Below, piece by piece: positions 8,488-15,521 of a stretch of DNA of 16,051 bases. The stretch spans positions 1-16,051 of the forward strand of contig JAFGGF010000064.1 in assembly GCA_016930735.1 (NCBI GenBank), in the 5' to 3' direction. Both the position numbers and the translations under genes were made by a program. This DNA is from Prolixibacteraceae bacterium. GTDB lineage: Bacteria; Bacteroidota; Bacteroidia; Bacteroidales; Prolixibacteraceae. The notes under the pieces are model-generated. The model did no database searches. It worked only from the letters and a program-made list of their open reading frames with translations, and had not been told where the DNA came from. The number at the start of each line of letters is the position of its first letter. The stretch's first letter is position 1.

Positions 8488-8511
8488 CGGGTTATCTTCT
8501 TTGATAACCCG
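8488..8511 (+). terminator. Hairpin terminator after the MATE gene
   Basis: A perfect 9-bp stem, CGGGTTATC (8488-8496) with GATAACCCG (8503-8511) and a 6-nt loop, begins 4 bp after the stop codon. The plus-strand tail is only moderately T-rich (ATTGTTCATAGTTTAG), whereas the minus strand runs into six Ts, so it may stop transcription from either side. Confidence 0.65.
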
Positions 8512-8899
8512 ATTGTTCATAGTTTAGTTTAGTTAGATCAGAAAACGATATTGGTCTAAGAGAAAAGGTAATTTAATATGTTTCCTGTCATTAAATCCTT
8601 ATTATTAAAGCAATGCTAATATAATACAAATATGGTTTCGCTTGTTACGAAATTTAAACTTTTCTTAAAATTTATTAAATGTTTATTTAATCGGATTTTC
8701 AAAGCATTGAAATACAGAGCTTTTTAAAATGTGAATATGTTTTAAAAAACATTTTTTCAGAAAACGGACAATAAAAATTATAATAATAAGTTGCAAATAT
8801 TTAAACATGAGGGGCAAATATTATATTAAATTAATTTATCTTTTAGCGTGAAACTGATTATTCAGTTATGAAATAATTTTATATTATTTTGTAGTAGAA
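8512..8899. other. AT-rich intergenic region without a recognisable gene
   Basis: No open frame or RNA family could be recognised in these 388 bp. Visible elements are an AT-rich palindrome ATGTTTT-AA-AAAACAT at 8737-8752 followed by five Ts, a repeated GCAAATATT at 8793-8801 and 8814-8822 (21 bp apart), and an inverted repeat AACTGA-TTAT-TCAGTT at 8852-8867. The last two sit just before the dehydrogenase gene and may be regulatory. Confidence 0.5.
8852..8867. promoter_or_regulatory. Inverted repeat upstream of the dehydrogenase gene, possible operator
   Basis: AACTGA and TCAGTT form perfect 6-bp arms around a 4-bp spacer, 33 bp before the first possible start codon. It lies immediately upstream of a 7-of-8 match to the -7 consensus (TTATTTTG, 8884-8891). 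A short palindrome of this kind can occur by chance in AT-rich sequence. Confidence 0.25.
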
Positions 8900-9874
8900 A
8901 TGAAAATTATTATGAGTAGAAAAAAAATAGTTGTTCTCGACGGGTATACATTAAATCCGGGAGATTTGTGCTGGGATGAACTTGGAAAACTGGGTGATAC
9001 TGTTGTTTACGAAAGGACAAATCAGGATCAGACTTTTGAAAGGGTAAAAGATGCACATATAGTAATTACCAATAAAGTTATTATTGACAGGAAGTTAATG
9101 TCGGAACTAACGAACCTGAAATACATTGGTGTGCTGGCAACTGGTTACAATGTTGTAGATACGGTGGCTGCCAATGATTTGGGTGTTATTGTTACAAATA
9201 TACCTGCATACAGTACAGAATCGGTTGCACAAATGGTTTTTGCACACATTCTAAATTTCACACAGCGGGTCGGATTACATTCCGATTCGGTAAAAAGCGG
9301 CGATTGGGTAAACAGCAAAGACTTTATGTACAGTTTAACGCCGCAAACGGAATTAAGCGGAAAAGTATTGGGTATAATTGGTTTTGGTAAAATTGGTTCT
9401 GCTGTTGCCCGTATTGGCGAAGCTTTTGATATGGATATAATATTTAATAACAGAAGTAAAAAACACAGATTATCAGGTGGTAAGAAACAAGTAGAACTGG
9501 AAGAAATTTTTAAATCAGGCGATTTTATCAGTATTAATTGCCCCCTCACTGATGAAAATGCAGGATTTGTTAATAATAGCTTATTAAATTTGGCAAAACA
9601 ATCAGTTTTTATTGTAAATACGGGCAGGGGGCCTTTATTAAATGAAACTGATGTCGCTGAAGCTTTAAATGCTGGGAAAATTGCCGGATTGGGGGCTGAT
9701 GTTTTATCAACTGAGCCACCTTTGCCTGATAATCCTCTGTTAACAGCTAAAAACTGCTTTATTACGCCTCATATGGCATGGGCTACAAGGGAAGCAAGGA
9801 TCAGGCTGATGGAGATAGCAGTCGGGAATGTTCGTTCCTTTTTAAACGGGAACCCAGTTAATGTAGTAAGTTAG
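8900..9874 (+). CDS. NAD(P)-dependent D-2-hydroxyacid dehydrogenase
   Basis: A 324-residue cytoplasmic oxidoreductase of the D-isomer 2-hydroxyacid dehydrogenase family, related to glycerate dehydrogenase/hydroxypyruvate reductase. The nucleotide-binding domain contains GIIGFGKIG (158-166). The catalytic trio is present: Arg243 in NTGRGPLLNE, Glu272 in STEPP and His291 in ITPHMAWA. After the second Rossmann strand the sequence is FNNRSKK, with no acidic residue and a basic one at 185, which fits NADP(H) better than NAD, though not decisively. Substrate could be hydroxypyruvate, glyoxylate or another 2-keto acid. Two starts are possible: the ATG at 8900 or one at 8912 (MSRKKIVVLDGY). The second matches typical family N-termini and would leave a short leader after the weak -7 box at 8884-8891. 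The gene stands alone on its strand and converges on the LytTR regulator with a 4-bp gap. Confidence 0.92.
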   Translation: MKIIMSRKKIVVLDGYTLNPGDLCWDELGKLGDTVVYERTNQDQTFERVKDAHIVITNKVIIDRKLMSELTNLKYIGVLATGYNVVDTVAANDLGVIVTNIPAYSTESVAQMVFAHILNFTQRVGLHSDSVKSGDWVNSKDFMYSLTPQTELSGKVLGIIGFGKIGSAVARIGEAFDMDIIFNNRSKKHRLSGGKKQVELEEIFKSGDFISINCPLTDENAGFVNNSLLNLAKQSVFIVNTGRGPLLNETDVAEALNAGKIAGLGADVLSTEPPLPDNPLLTAKNCFITPHMAWATREARIRLMEIAVGNVRSFLNGNPVNVVS

Positions 9875-9878
9875 TTTT

Positions 9879-10616
9879 CTATAAAAAATTCTTTTGGTTT
9901 AAAAGGTTAAAAAATGCAACCTTGTAAGTATTACTTATCGGTATAAATTTATCTTTGATTTTCAGGGCATTGTTTTCGATATAATCAATTTTATCCAAAG
10001 CAATAATATATGATTTATGTACCCTGACAAATTTTGAAGGATCCAGGATATCCTGAATGTTTTTAAAATTCTGTAAAGTCATAATTTTATTTTCAGTTGT
10101 CCTGATCAGCAGGTAATCACGCATACCTTCGATATAAAGGATTTTGTCAAAATAAACCTTTACTGTTTTATTTCCTGATTTAATAAATGTAAATTCAGGC
10201 TGTCGTTTTGAAATTACCTGTTCTGAATTTTTTGCATGTGTTTTATCAGCGATATCCTTTAAATACCTGGCATATACTTTTTCTACCGATTTTACAAACC
10301 TGTCGAAAGGTATTGGTTTTAAAAGGTAATCAATAACATCAAGTTCATATGCTTTTAGTGCATATTGGTCAAAGGCAGTAGTAAGGATAATATATGGAGG
10401 ATCTTTCATGGTCTCCAGTAGCTGGATTCCTGTAAATTCATCCATCTGGATATCAAGAAAAATAAGGTCAACTTTATTTTCCCTAAGGAAAGTCAGGGTG
10501 GAAAGTGCACTGTCGAAAGTCCCGATCAGGTTCAGGTAATCAACTTTCTCAGCATACCTTTTAATTTTTTTAAGGGCTAGTATCTCGTCATCAACAGCTA
10601 TGCAGTTCATTTTCAT
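9879..10616 (-). CDS. LytTR-family response regulator
   Basis: A 245-residue two-component response regulator. The receiver domain (about 1-120) has the acidic pair Asp9/Asp10, the phosphoacceptor Asp55 (LIFLDIQMDEFTG), Thr80 (ILTTAFDQYAL) and Lys100 (YLLKPIPFDRF), all key residues intact. The C-terminal LytTR DNA-binding domain (about 145-243) has the usual KTVKVYFDKILYIEGMRDYL opening and the FVRVHKSYIIAL core. Such proteins usually bind direct-repeat sites upstream of target genes. Its ATG overlaps the stop codon of the sensor kinase gene (ATGA), which means translational coupling and a cognate pair. An alternative start two codons later (MNCIAVDDE) is possible. Targets are not shown by the sequence; the symporter upstream in the same block is a candidate. 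Confidence 0.95.
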   Translation of the reverse strand: MKMNCIAVDDEILALKKIKRYAEKVDYLNLIGTFDSALSTLTFLRENKVDLIFLDIQMDEFTGIQLLETMKDPPYIILTTAFDQYALKAYELDVIDYLLKPIPFDRFVKSVEKVYARYLKDIADKTHAKNSEQVISKRQPEFTFIKSGNKTVKVYFDKILYIEGMRDYLLIRTTENKIMTLQNFKNIQDILDPSKFVRVHKSYIIALDKIDYIENNALKIKDKFIPISNTYKVAFFNLLNQKNFL

Positions 10617-11629
10617 GACAACGGAGTTTTTAGGTAAACATTAAATTTATTATCGGTTTTTTCAATTTTTAGGGTAAAATTTTCCTTATACAATATAGCA
10701 AGCCTTTTTTTGACATTTTTTAATCCGGTACCTGAACTGTTATCCGGAAGTTTTACAGATGTACTTTTCGTGAAGTTTGAGGTTTCAAGAATTATATAAT
10801 TACTTCCGATGGTAAAATGTATTGAAATCCCTGGCGATGGCGATTGTTTGTTGCAATGTTTAACAGCATTTTCAATGACAGGAATAAACAAAAGCGGTGG
10901 AACCATTTTTCCACCCACCTCACCGGTAATTTTAAAATTTACATAATTTTTATCCTCAAAACTAAGTTTTGCCAATTCAAGGTAATCGTTTATGTAAGTT
11001 AATTCTTTATCAAGCATTACTTTTTCTTCCGATGACTCCTGTAACATAAACCTCATTATTTTCGACAACAGGAAAATAGCATTTGAAGCTTTTTCTTTAT
11101 TTTCAAAAATCAGTGAGTCAATATTGTTTAAAACATTAAACAGGAAGTGTGGATTTACCTGTGAACGTAAAACACCAAGTTCAGACTGGACACTGCGTCG
11201 TTCAAATTCCGATTGGGTTAATTGCATTTTAAAAGAGTGGCTTAGTAGTTTCATTGCAGTAGCCATTCCAACGATCATAAAATTTGTCAGCAATGCATAA
11301 AAAATATCAACCGATAATGGCCTGGGCATAATCCAGTATCCCATCCTTGGATGTATATTGTATTTAAAGTATTGGGTTACAATAATGTTAAAGGCAATTG
11401 CCAGGGCTGAACCAAATATTAATAGAAGAAATTTTTTCTGGAAAAGGAATCTGGGAATTAAAAATCCGATTATAATATAAACTGTAATTAAATCAAATGG
11501 TAATAAGGTCAGGTTGATTTTTGCGTTAGCAAAACTTCCTGATGAAATAATTGCAGGAAGAGAATAAAATGAATAAATTGATATCCAAAATAGAATGTGG
11601 TTAAGCAGCCGGTACTTAAATATCTTCAT
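10613..11629 (-). CDS. LytS/YpdA-like sensor histidine kinase
   Basis: A membrane histidine kinase of the His_kinase (LytS) type, 338 residues from the start chosen here. An upstream in-frame ATG at 11677 would add 16 residues (MSENHYNCSRNAFLIY) that do not look conserved; MKIFKYRLLNHILFW is a typical N-terminus for Bacteroidota members, so 11629 is preferred. In numbering from the longer start, about four membrane segments fill residues 25-145, followed by a short coiled-coil. Then come the phosphoacceptor His177 in SQVNPHFLFNVLNN, the N-box PVIENAVKH (266-274, Asn270) and the G-box SGTGLKNVKKRL (315-326). No PAS, GAF or periplasmic sensor domain is visible, so sensing presumably occurs through the membrane part. 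It is coupled by a 4-bp overlap to the LytTR regulator and follows the symporter gene on the same strand. Confidence 0.93.
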   Translation of the reverse strand: MKIFKYRLLNHILFWISIYSFYSLPAIISSGSFANAKINLTLLPFDLITVYIIIGFLIPRFLFQKKFLLLIFGSALAIAFNIIVTQYFKYNIHPRMGYWIMPRPLSVDIFYALLTNFMIVGMATAMKLLSHSFKMQLTQSEFERRSVQSELGVLRSQVNPHFLFNVLNNIDSLIFENKEKASNAIFLLSKIMRFMLQESSEEKVMLDKELTYINDYLELAKLSFEDKNYVNFKITGEVGGKMVPPLLFIPVIENAVKHCNKQSPSPGISIHFTIGSNYIILETSNFTKSTSVKLPDNSSGTGLKNVKKRLAILYKENFTLKIEKTDNKFNVYLKTPLS

Positions 11630-11794
11630 ATAAATCAGAAATGCATTTCGACTACAATTGTAATGGTTTTCTGACAATTATCAACAGCCTTTCTGCAAAA
11701 TAATGTTTTTTTTCGCCCATTTACCTGTTGAAGGATATTAACCTGCTTTTGTAGTGTAAATCAATAGTTTTGCAGGCCATGAGCACAAAAGGTT

Positions 11795-13009
11795 TTAAAC
11801 ATTTAATTCCTCACCTTCCGATTTTGCTATAATTACAGCACCGCAACTATCGCTCCACACGTTAAGTGTTGTTCTGGACATATCTAATATAAGGTCAACA
11901 GCCAGGATCAAACCAATACCTTCAAGAGGGAGGTTTGCCGCTGTCAGAATTACAGTCAGCATTACCAACCCGGCCATAGGAATCCCTGCTGCCCCTATAG
12001 ATGCAAGCAGCGCTGTAACTACAATTATAAGTTGTTGTAAGATTGTCAATTCAATTCCATAGACTTGCGCAATAAACATAGCCGCAACACATTCATAAAG
12101 GGCAGTTCCATCCATGTTTACAGTAGCCCCCAGCGGAAGTGTAAAACTGGTTATTTTATTTGATACACCACTTTTATGCTCAACTGCTTCCATTGTAAGA
12201 GGCAGGGTAGCGCTCGACGATGCCGTAGAAAAAGCAGTAAGTAAAGGTGTGGCCATGTTTTTCATGTGTTTTACGGGGTTTACTTTTCCAACAAATTTAA
12301 GCAGTATGGGTAAATTAATAAATGCGTGAATTCCAAGGGCCAGAAAAACGGTTATCATATATATTGCCAGACTTCCGGCAAGGTTGGCAAGCTGCTCTGC
12401 ATTTCTTGCAACCTCACGTGCAACAATACCAAAAATTCCCAAAGGGGTGAATTTAATGATGAACATGGTAACTTTCATCATCACTTCAAATACGGCATTA
12501 AAAAAATCAGTAAGGAAGGTTGAATATTTATTATCGACCTGAGATATAAATGCCCCAAATAAAATTGCAAAAAATATGATCGGCAGGATATCAGCATTTA
12601 CCATCGATTCAAAAATGTTTTCAGGAATAATCCTCATTACAACATCGTATAGCGAAGCTGATTTTTCACTTAAACCTTCCACTGTTTCTGTAAAACCTAA
12701 CTCAACTCCCACGCCAGGCCTGATAATATTAACAAGTAATAGGCCGGTAAGAATTGCCAGGGTACTTGTTGAAATATAATAGGTCATAGTTTTTAATCCC
12801 AGCCTTCCAAGATTTTTCCCACCACCCATACTCGTAACACCTGAAATAATAGAGCTTAAAATAAGTGGAACAATCACCATCTTTAAAGCGCGGAGGAAAA
12901 GGACCCCCATCCAGGAAACATATTTAACACCCGATGGAATAAAATACCCGAAAAGTACAGCAAGAGCAAGTGCAATTAATATCTGCCAATGTAATTTTAT
13001 TTTTAGCAT
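11795..13009 (-). CDS. Dicarboxylate/amino acid:cation symporter (GltP/GltPh family), probably glutamate/aspartate
   Basis: A 404-residue inner-membrane transporter of the DAACS family with the full fold: six N-terminal helices and the substrate core. Signature parts are the HP1 serine loop STASSSATLP (261-270), NMDGTALYE (298-306), the HP2 loop GAAGIPMAG (339-347) and the TM8 segment DLILDMSRTTLNVWSD (372-387). Asp376, Arg379, Asn383 and Asp387 correspond to GltPh Asp394, Arg397, Asn401 and Asp405. The arginine binds a side-chain carboxylate and Asp394 the amino group, so an acidic amino acid is more likely than a C4-dicarboxylate, since DctA lacks that aspartate. Conservation of the Na+-site aspartate suggests sodium coupling. 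The start MLKIKLHWQILIALAL is well placed. A 20-bp inverted repeat lies 12-31 bp upstream. The kinase gene follows on the same strand without an obvious terminator between them. Confidence 0.93.
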   Translation of the reverse strand: MLKIKLHWQILIALALAVLFGYFIPSGVKYVSWMGVLFLRALKMVIVPLILSSIISGVTSMGGGKNLGRLGLKTMTYYISTSTLAILTGLLLVNIIRPGVGVELGFTETVEGLSEKSASLYDVVMRIIPENIFESMVNADILPIIFFAILFGAFISQVDNKYSTFLTDFFNAVFEVMMKVTMFIIKFTPLGIFGIVAREVARNAEQLANLAGSLAIYMITVFLALGIHAFINLPILLKFVGKVNPVKHMKNMATPLLTAFSTASSSATLPLTMEAVEHKSGVSNKITSFTLPLGATVNMDGTALYECVAAMFIAQVYGIELTILQQLIIVVTALLASIGAAGIPMAGLVMLTVILTAANLPLEGIGLILAVDLILDMSRTTLNVWSDSCGAVIIAKSEGEELNV

Positions 13010-13020
13010 AACATAATATT

Positions 13021-13040
13021 TTCGTTATAAAAATAACGAA
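13021..13040. promoter_or_regulatory. Inverted repeat before the symporter gene, possible operator or leader hairpin
   Basis: Perfect 8-bp arms TTCGTTAT and ATAACGAA flank an AAAA spacer. It is in the 73- to 154-bp divergent region, next to the symporter start at 13009. No matching promoter boxes could be placed with confidence, so whether it acts as DNA or as an RNA hairpin is open. Confidence 0.4.
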
Positions 13041-13163
13041 TTAAATTACAGCGAAAAGGAAATTAACTCAGAAAAATACTTTATGATAGATTATTCAATT
13101 ATTGATACAGATTTTTGTAAATTGACAATCAATTTTTTTAAACCTGATAAATCATTTCGAATA

Positions 13164-14264
13164 ATGAAAGAACCGATAGTAACACAATCCCGTCTTTTGT
13201 CTCTTGACTTTTTCCGTGGATTAACAATGTTTTTGCTGATCGCTGAATTTACCCATTTATTTGAAAATTTTGTTGAGCCTGAATTTGCAGGAACATTTAT
13301 AAACAGTATTGGAACCCAATTCCATCACCACCCATGGAACGGATTAAGATTCTGGGACCTGATTCAACCTTTTTTTATGTTTATCGTTGGTGTAGCTATG
13401 CCATTTTCTTACGCTAAGAGAATTAATAGGGGAGATTCGCATAAAATAATTTTTAAACATATAATATTTCGTTCGATTTTGCTTTTACTGCTTGGGTGGT
13501 GGCTTTATTGCATCGACTCAGGAAAAATTGTTTTCCATATGCAAAATGTACTTGCACAATTATCGATAACTATATTTATTGCATTCCTGATTATGCGAAA
13601 ACCTTTCGCTGTCCAAATAGTTGTATCTCTTGTTTTACTGGGGATTACCGAGTTAATTTACCGGCTATTCTGGGTAGATGGGTTTAATCAAGCTTTTACT
13701 CCTGACCATAATTTTGGGGCATGGTTCGATATGTTAATTGCCGGAGAATTATCCGGCGGGCACTGGGTATCCTTTAATGCTATTCCAACTACAGCGCATA
13801 CAATCTGGGGAGTTCTGGCCGGAAAACTTCTTATGAGTTCAAGGAAAGGGAAAGATAAAGTGATTATTCTGGCAGTTGCCGGATTAATAGGATTGATTAT
13901 TGGTTATTCACTTAATCCCGTAACTCCAATTATTAAAAGGATTGCGACATCATCGTTTGTTTTTGCCAGTGGCGGGTGGGCTTTGCTTGCACTGGCTGTT
14001 TCATATTGGTTAATCGATATCCGGAATTTCAGGAAAGGAGTCTACTTTTTTGCAGTTGTGGGGATGAACCCACTTTTTATTTACATTTTTGCCCATGTTG
14101 GCGGGGCTAACCTCATTAATCAAATTATAAAACCATTTTCTGTTGCTTTTTTCTCATGGGCAGGCGAAAATGGAGTTAATATTTTAACAGCTATTATAGG
14201 AACTTGGGGATTGTGGTTTATCTGTTATTTCTTATACAAAAGAAAAATATTTATAAAAATATAA
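13164..14264 (+). CDS. DUF5009 / HGSNAT-like membrane acetyltransferase
   Basis: A polytopic inner-membrane protein (366 residues from this start) related to the catalytic domain of heparan-alpha-glucosaminide N-acetyltransferase (COG4299). The start at 13164 (MKEPIVTQSRLLSLDFFRG) fits the family; an in-frame ATG at 13083 would add 27 residues with no family-like features. In numbering from that longer start, RLLSLDFFRGLTMFLL (37-52) opens the domain, followed by HHHPWNGLRFWDLIQPFFMF (81-100). His82 aligns by eye with the HGSNAT active-site histidine (HGSNAT has HATWNG). About ten further hydrophobic segments follow, including VVGMNPLFIYIFAH (325-338). HGSNAT moves acetyl groups from cytosolic acetyl-CoA to an amino sugar across the membrane; in bacteria the acceptor is unknown. 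It is divergent from the symporter and 164 bp before lacI, so a link to fucose use is not shown. Confidence 0.85.
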   Translation: MKEPIVTQSRLLSLDFFRGLTMFLLIAEFTHLFENFVEPEFAGTFINSIGTQFHHHPWNGLRFWDLIQPFFMFIVGVAMPFSYAKRINRGDSHKIIFKHIIFRSILLLLLGWWLYCIDSGKIVFHMQNVLAQLSITIFIAFLIMRKPFAVQIVVSLVLLGITELIYRLFWVDGFNQAFTPDHNFGAWFDMLIAGELSGGHWVSFNAIPTTAHTIWGVLAGKLLMSSRKGKDKVIILAVAGLIGLIIGYSLNPVTPIIKRIATSSFVFASGGWALLALAVSYWLIDIRNFRKGVYFFAVVGMNPLFIYIFAHVGGANLINQIIKPFSVAFFSWAGENGVNILTAIIGTWGLWFICYFLYKRKIFIKI

Positions 14265-14333
14265 CGGATCTAATCATTATTTTAAAATCTGTTTAGTTTA
14301 TGTTGGTTAACATGAAATTCATTATAAATTAAA

Positions 14334-14364
14334 TTGTTTGTTTAATCGATTAAGCATATATTTG
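14334..14364 (+). promoter_or_regulatory. Promoter of the lacI-family gene, with operator in the spacer
   Basis: A TTGTTTG element (14334-14340) precedes TATATTTG (14357-14364), a perfect TAnnTTTG match. The spacer is 16 bp counted from TTTG or 20 bp from TTG. Transcription would start near 14371, leaving a leader of roughly 58 nt. The 12-bp operator palindrome lies between the two elements, so a bound repressor would block RNA polymerase. Confidence 0.6.
14341..14357. repeat. LacI-type operator, copy 1 (before lacI)
   Basis: TTTAATCGATTAAGCAT contains the perfect 12-bp palindrome TTAATCGATTAA (14342-14353) with a central CG, as expected for LacI-family operators. The same 17 bp occur in inverted orientation at 15450-15466, upstream of fucI. 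Repetition next to the regulator gene and placement inside the promoter make it a strong candidate for autoregulation. Confidence 0.75.
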
Positions 14365-14428
14365 TTAGGATTCAGATTTATTAAAATAATCTGTTCGAAA
14401 AAGTTCACAGTTGCATTGCAATTAATTA

Positions 14429-15436
14429 ATGGGGAAAAGGATATCATTAAAAGACATTGCTGAAAAGGTTGGGGTTTCTACAGCTTTGGTTTCCTATGTG
14501 TTAAACGGCAAGGAAAAGGAAAAAAGGGTAGGAAAGGATGTCGTGAAAAAGATAAGGGAGGTTGCTGCAGAACTAAATTACAGGCCTAACCAGATCGCCA
14601 GGAGCCTCAGGCAGGGATGGACTAAAACTATCGGGCTGATTGTTGCCGATATTGCAAATCCGTTTTTTGGCACAATGGTCAGGGTAATTGAAGATGAAGC
14701 AAATAAATTTGGATACAATGTCTTATTCGGGAGTTCTGACGAAGACAGTGAAAAGCTTGGAGCATTGATCGATACGCTTTGTAACAGGCAGGTCGATGGT
14801 TTTATTATTGTTCCGCCTGAAGGCTCGGATGCAGCTATTAAAAGATTATCGGAAAGAGAAATTCCAATTGTACTGATAGACCGAAAAATGAAAGGTCAAA
14901 ATATTGACTCGGTATTAATTGATAATTATACGGCAACTTATGAAGCCACAAATTATTTACTTGACAAGGGTTACAAGAGGATTGCCATTGTAGCAAATAA
15001 ATCTTCATTAAATCCAATGTCTGAAAGGATTGGAGGTTATTGTGAGGCAATGAAAGAGGAAGGTCTTGAGAAAGAAATTCATATTGAATTAATTAAATAT
15101 GAACATACCAGGGCTGATATGGCAGAATCGCTTGATAAATTATTACTTAAAGAATCCAAAATCGAAGCTTTGATTTTTACAACAAATTCACTTTCAATCA
15201 GTGGGCTTTATTATTTTAGAAATTCAGAATTGAAAGTACCCGAAGATGTTGCTTTTATTGGATTTGACGGCGATGAAGCTTTTGATTTTTTTTATTCCCC
15301 GATTACTTATATCGTTCAACCGGTTGAAGAAATGGGGAAAGAATCAGTCAGATTACTTATCGATCAATTGAATGGTTCAAGGAAAACTGTTCAAATCAGG
15401 TTAAAACATTCTTTTATTGAACAACAGTCTTGTTGA
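14429..15436 (+). CDS. LacI-family transcriptional regulator, probable L-fucose regulator
   Basis: A 335-residue LacI/GalR-family repressor of normal length. The N-terminal helix-turn-helix is SLKDIAEKVGVSTALVSYVLNG (6-27), followed by the hinge helix PNQIARSLRQG (53-63). Leu60 is at the place of the LacI leucine that wedges into a central CpG step, which agrees with the CG centre of the two operators here. Residues 66-330 are the periplasmic-binding-protein-like sensor domain, with TIGLIVADIANPFFGTMV, DRK (151-153), SERIGGY (198-204) and AFIGFDGDEAFDF. The ligand is inferred to be L-fucose or an early intermediate because L-fucose isomerase follows 85 bp downstream under a copy of the same operator. 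It probably represses its own gene as well. Bacteroides thetaiotaomicron instead uses a GntR-family FucR, so the regulator type differs here. Confidence 0.93.
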   Translation: MGKRISLKDIAEKVGVSTALVSYVLNGKEKEKRVGKDVVKKIREVAAELNYRPNQIARSLRQGWTKTIGLIVADIANPFFGTMVRVIEDEANKFGYNVLFGSSDEDSEKLGALIDTLCNRQVDGFIIVPPEGSDAAIKRLSEREIPIVLIDRKMKGQNIDSVLIDNYTATYEATNYLLDKGYKRIAIVANKSSLNPMSERIGGYCEAMKEEGLEKEIHIELIKYEHTRADMAESLDKLLLKESKIEALIFTTNSLSISGLYYFRNSELKVPEDVAFIGFDGDEAFDFFYSPITYIVQPVEEMGKESVRLLIDQLNGSRKTVQIRLKHSFIEQQSC

Positions 15437-15440
15437 TTTT

Positions 15441-15470
15441 TTTGGAAGGATGCTTAATCGATTAAATATT
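15441..15470 (+). promoter_or_regulatory. Probable fucI promoter with operator in the spacer
   Basis: TTTG at 15441-15444 is followed after 18 bp by TAAATATT (15463-15470), which matches 6 of 8 positions of the -7 consensus. The operator palindrome occupies the spacer, the same arrangement as at lacI. Predicted transcription start is near 15477, about 45 nt before the ATG. The weak -7 box lowers confidence. Confidence 0.4.
15450..15466. repeat. LacI-type operator, copy 2 (before fucI)
   Basis: This 17-bp stretch is the exact reverse complement of the element at 14341-14357, with the core palindrome TTAATCGATTAA at 15454-15465. It lies 14 bp after the lacI stop codon and 55 bp before the fucI start. 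Two identical copies, each extending beyond the symmetric core on the same side, make chance unlikely. Confidence 0.75.
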
Positions 15471-15521
15471 TATTAAATAAAAAGTAAGTAAACAAAATAT
15501 TCAGATTATAAAATATAGATT

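Noticed and set aside
8737..8757. ATGTTTT-AA-AAAACAT palindrome followed by Ts as a small-RNA terminator
   Set aside because: It is almost entirely A/T with a 2-nt loop, and no convincing promoter or structured RNA lies upstream.
9145..9549. A 134-codon open frame antisense to the dehydrogenase gene
   Set aside because: It lies entirely inside a well-supported gene with intact catalytic motifs, and its translation has no recognisable domain, signal or start context.
11693..11775. Inverted CTGCAAAA/TTTTGCAG pair between the symporter and kinase genes
   Set aside because: The 8-bp arms are 67 bp apart in AT-rich sequence with no supporting structure between them, so it is not credible as a terminator or operator.
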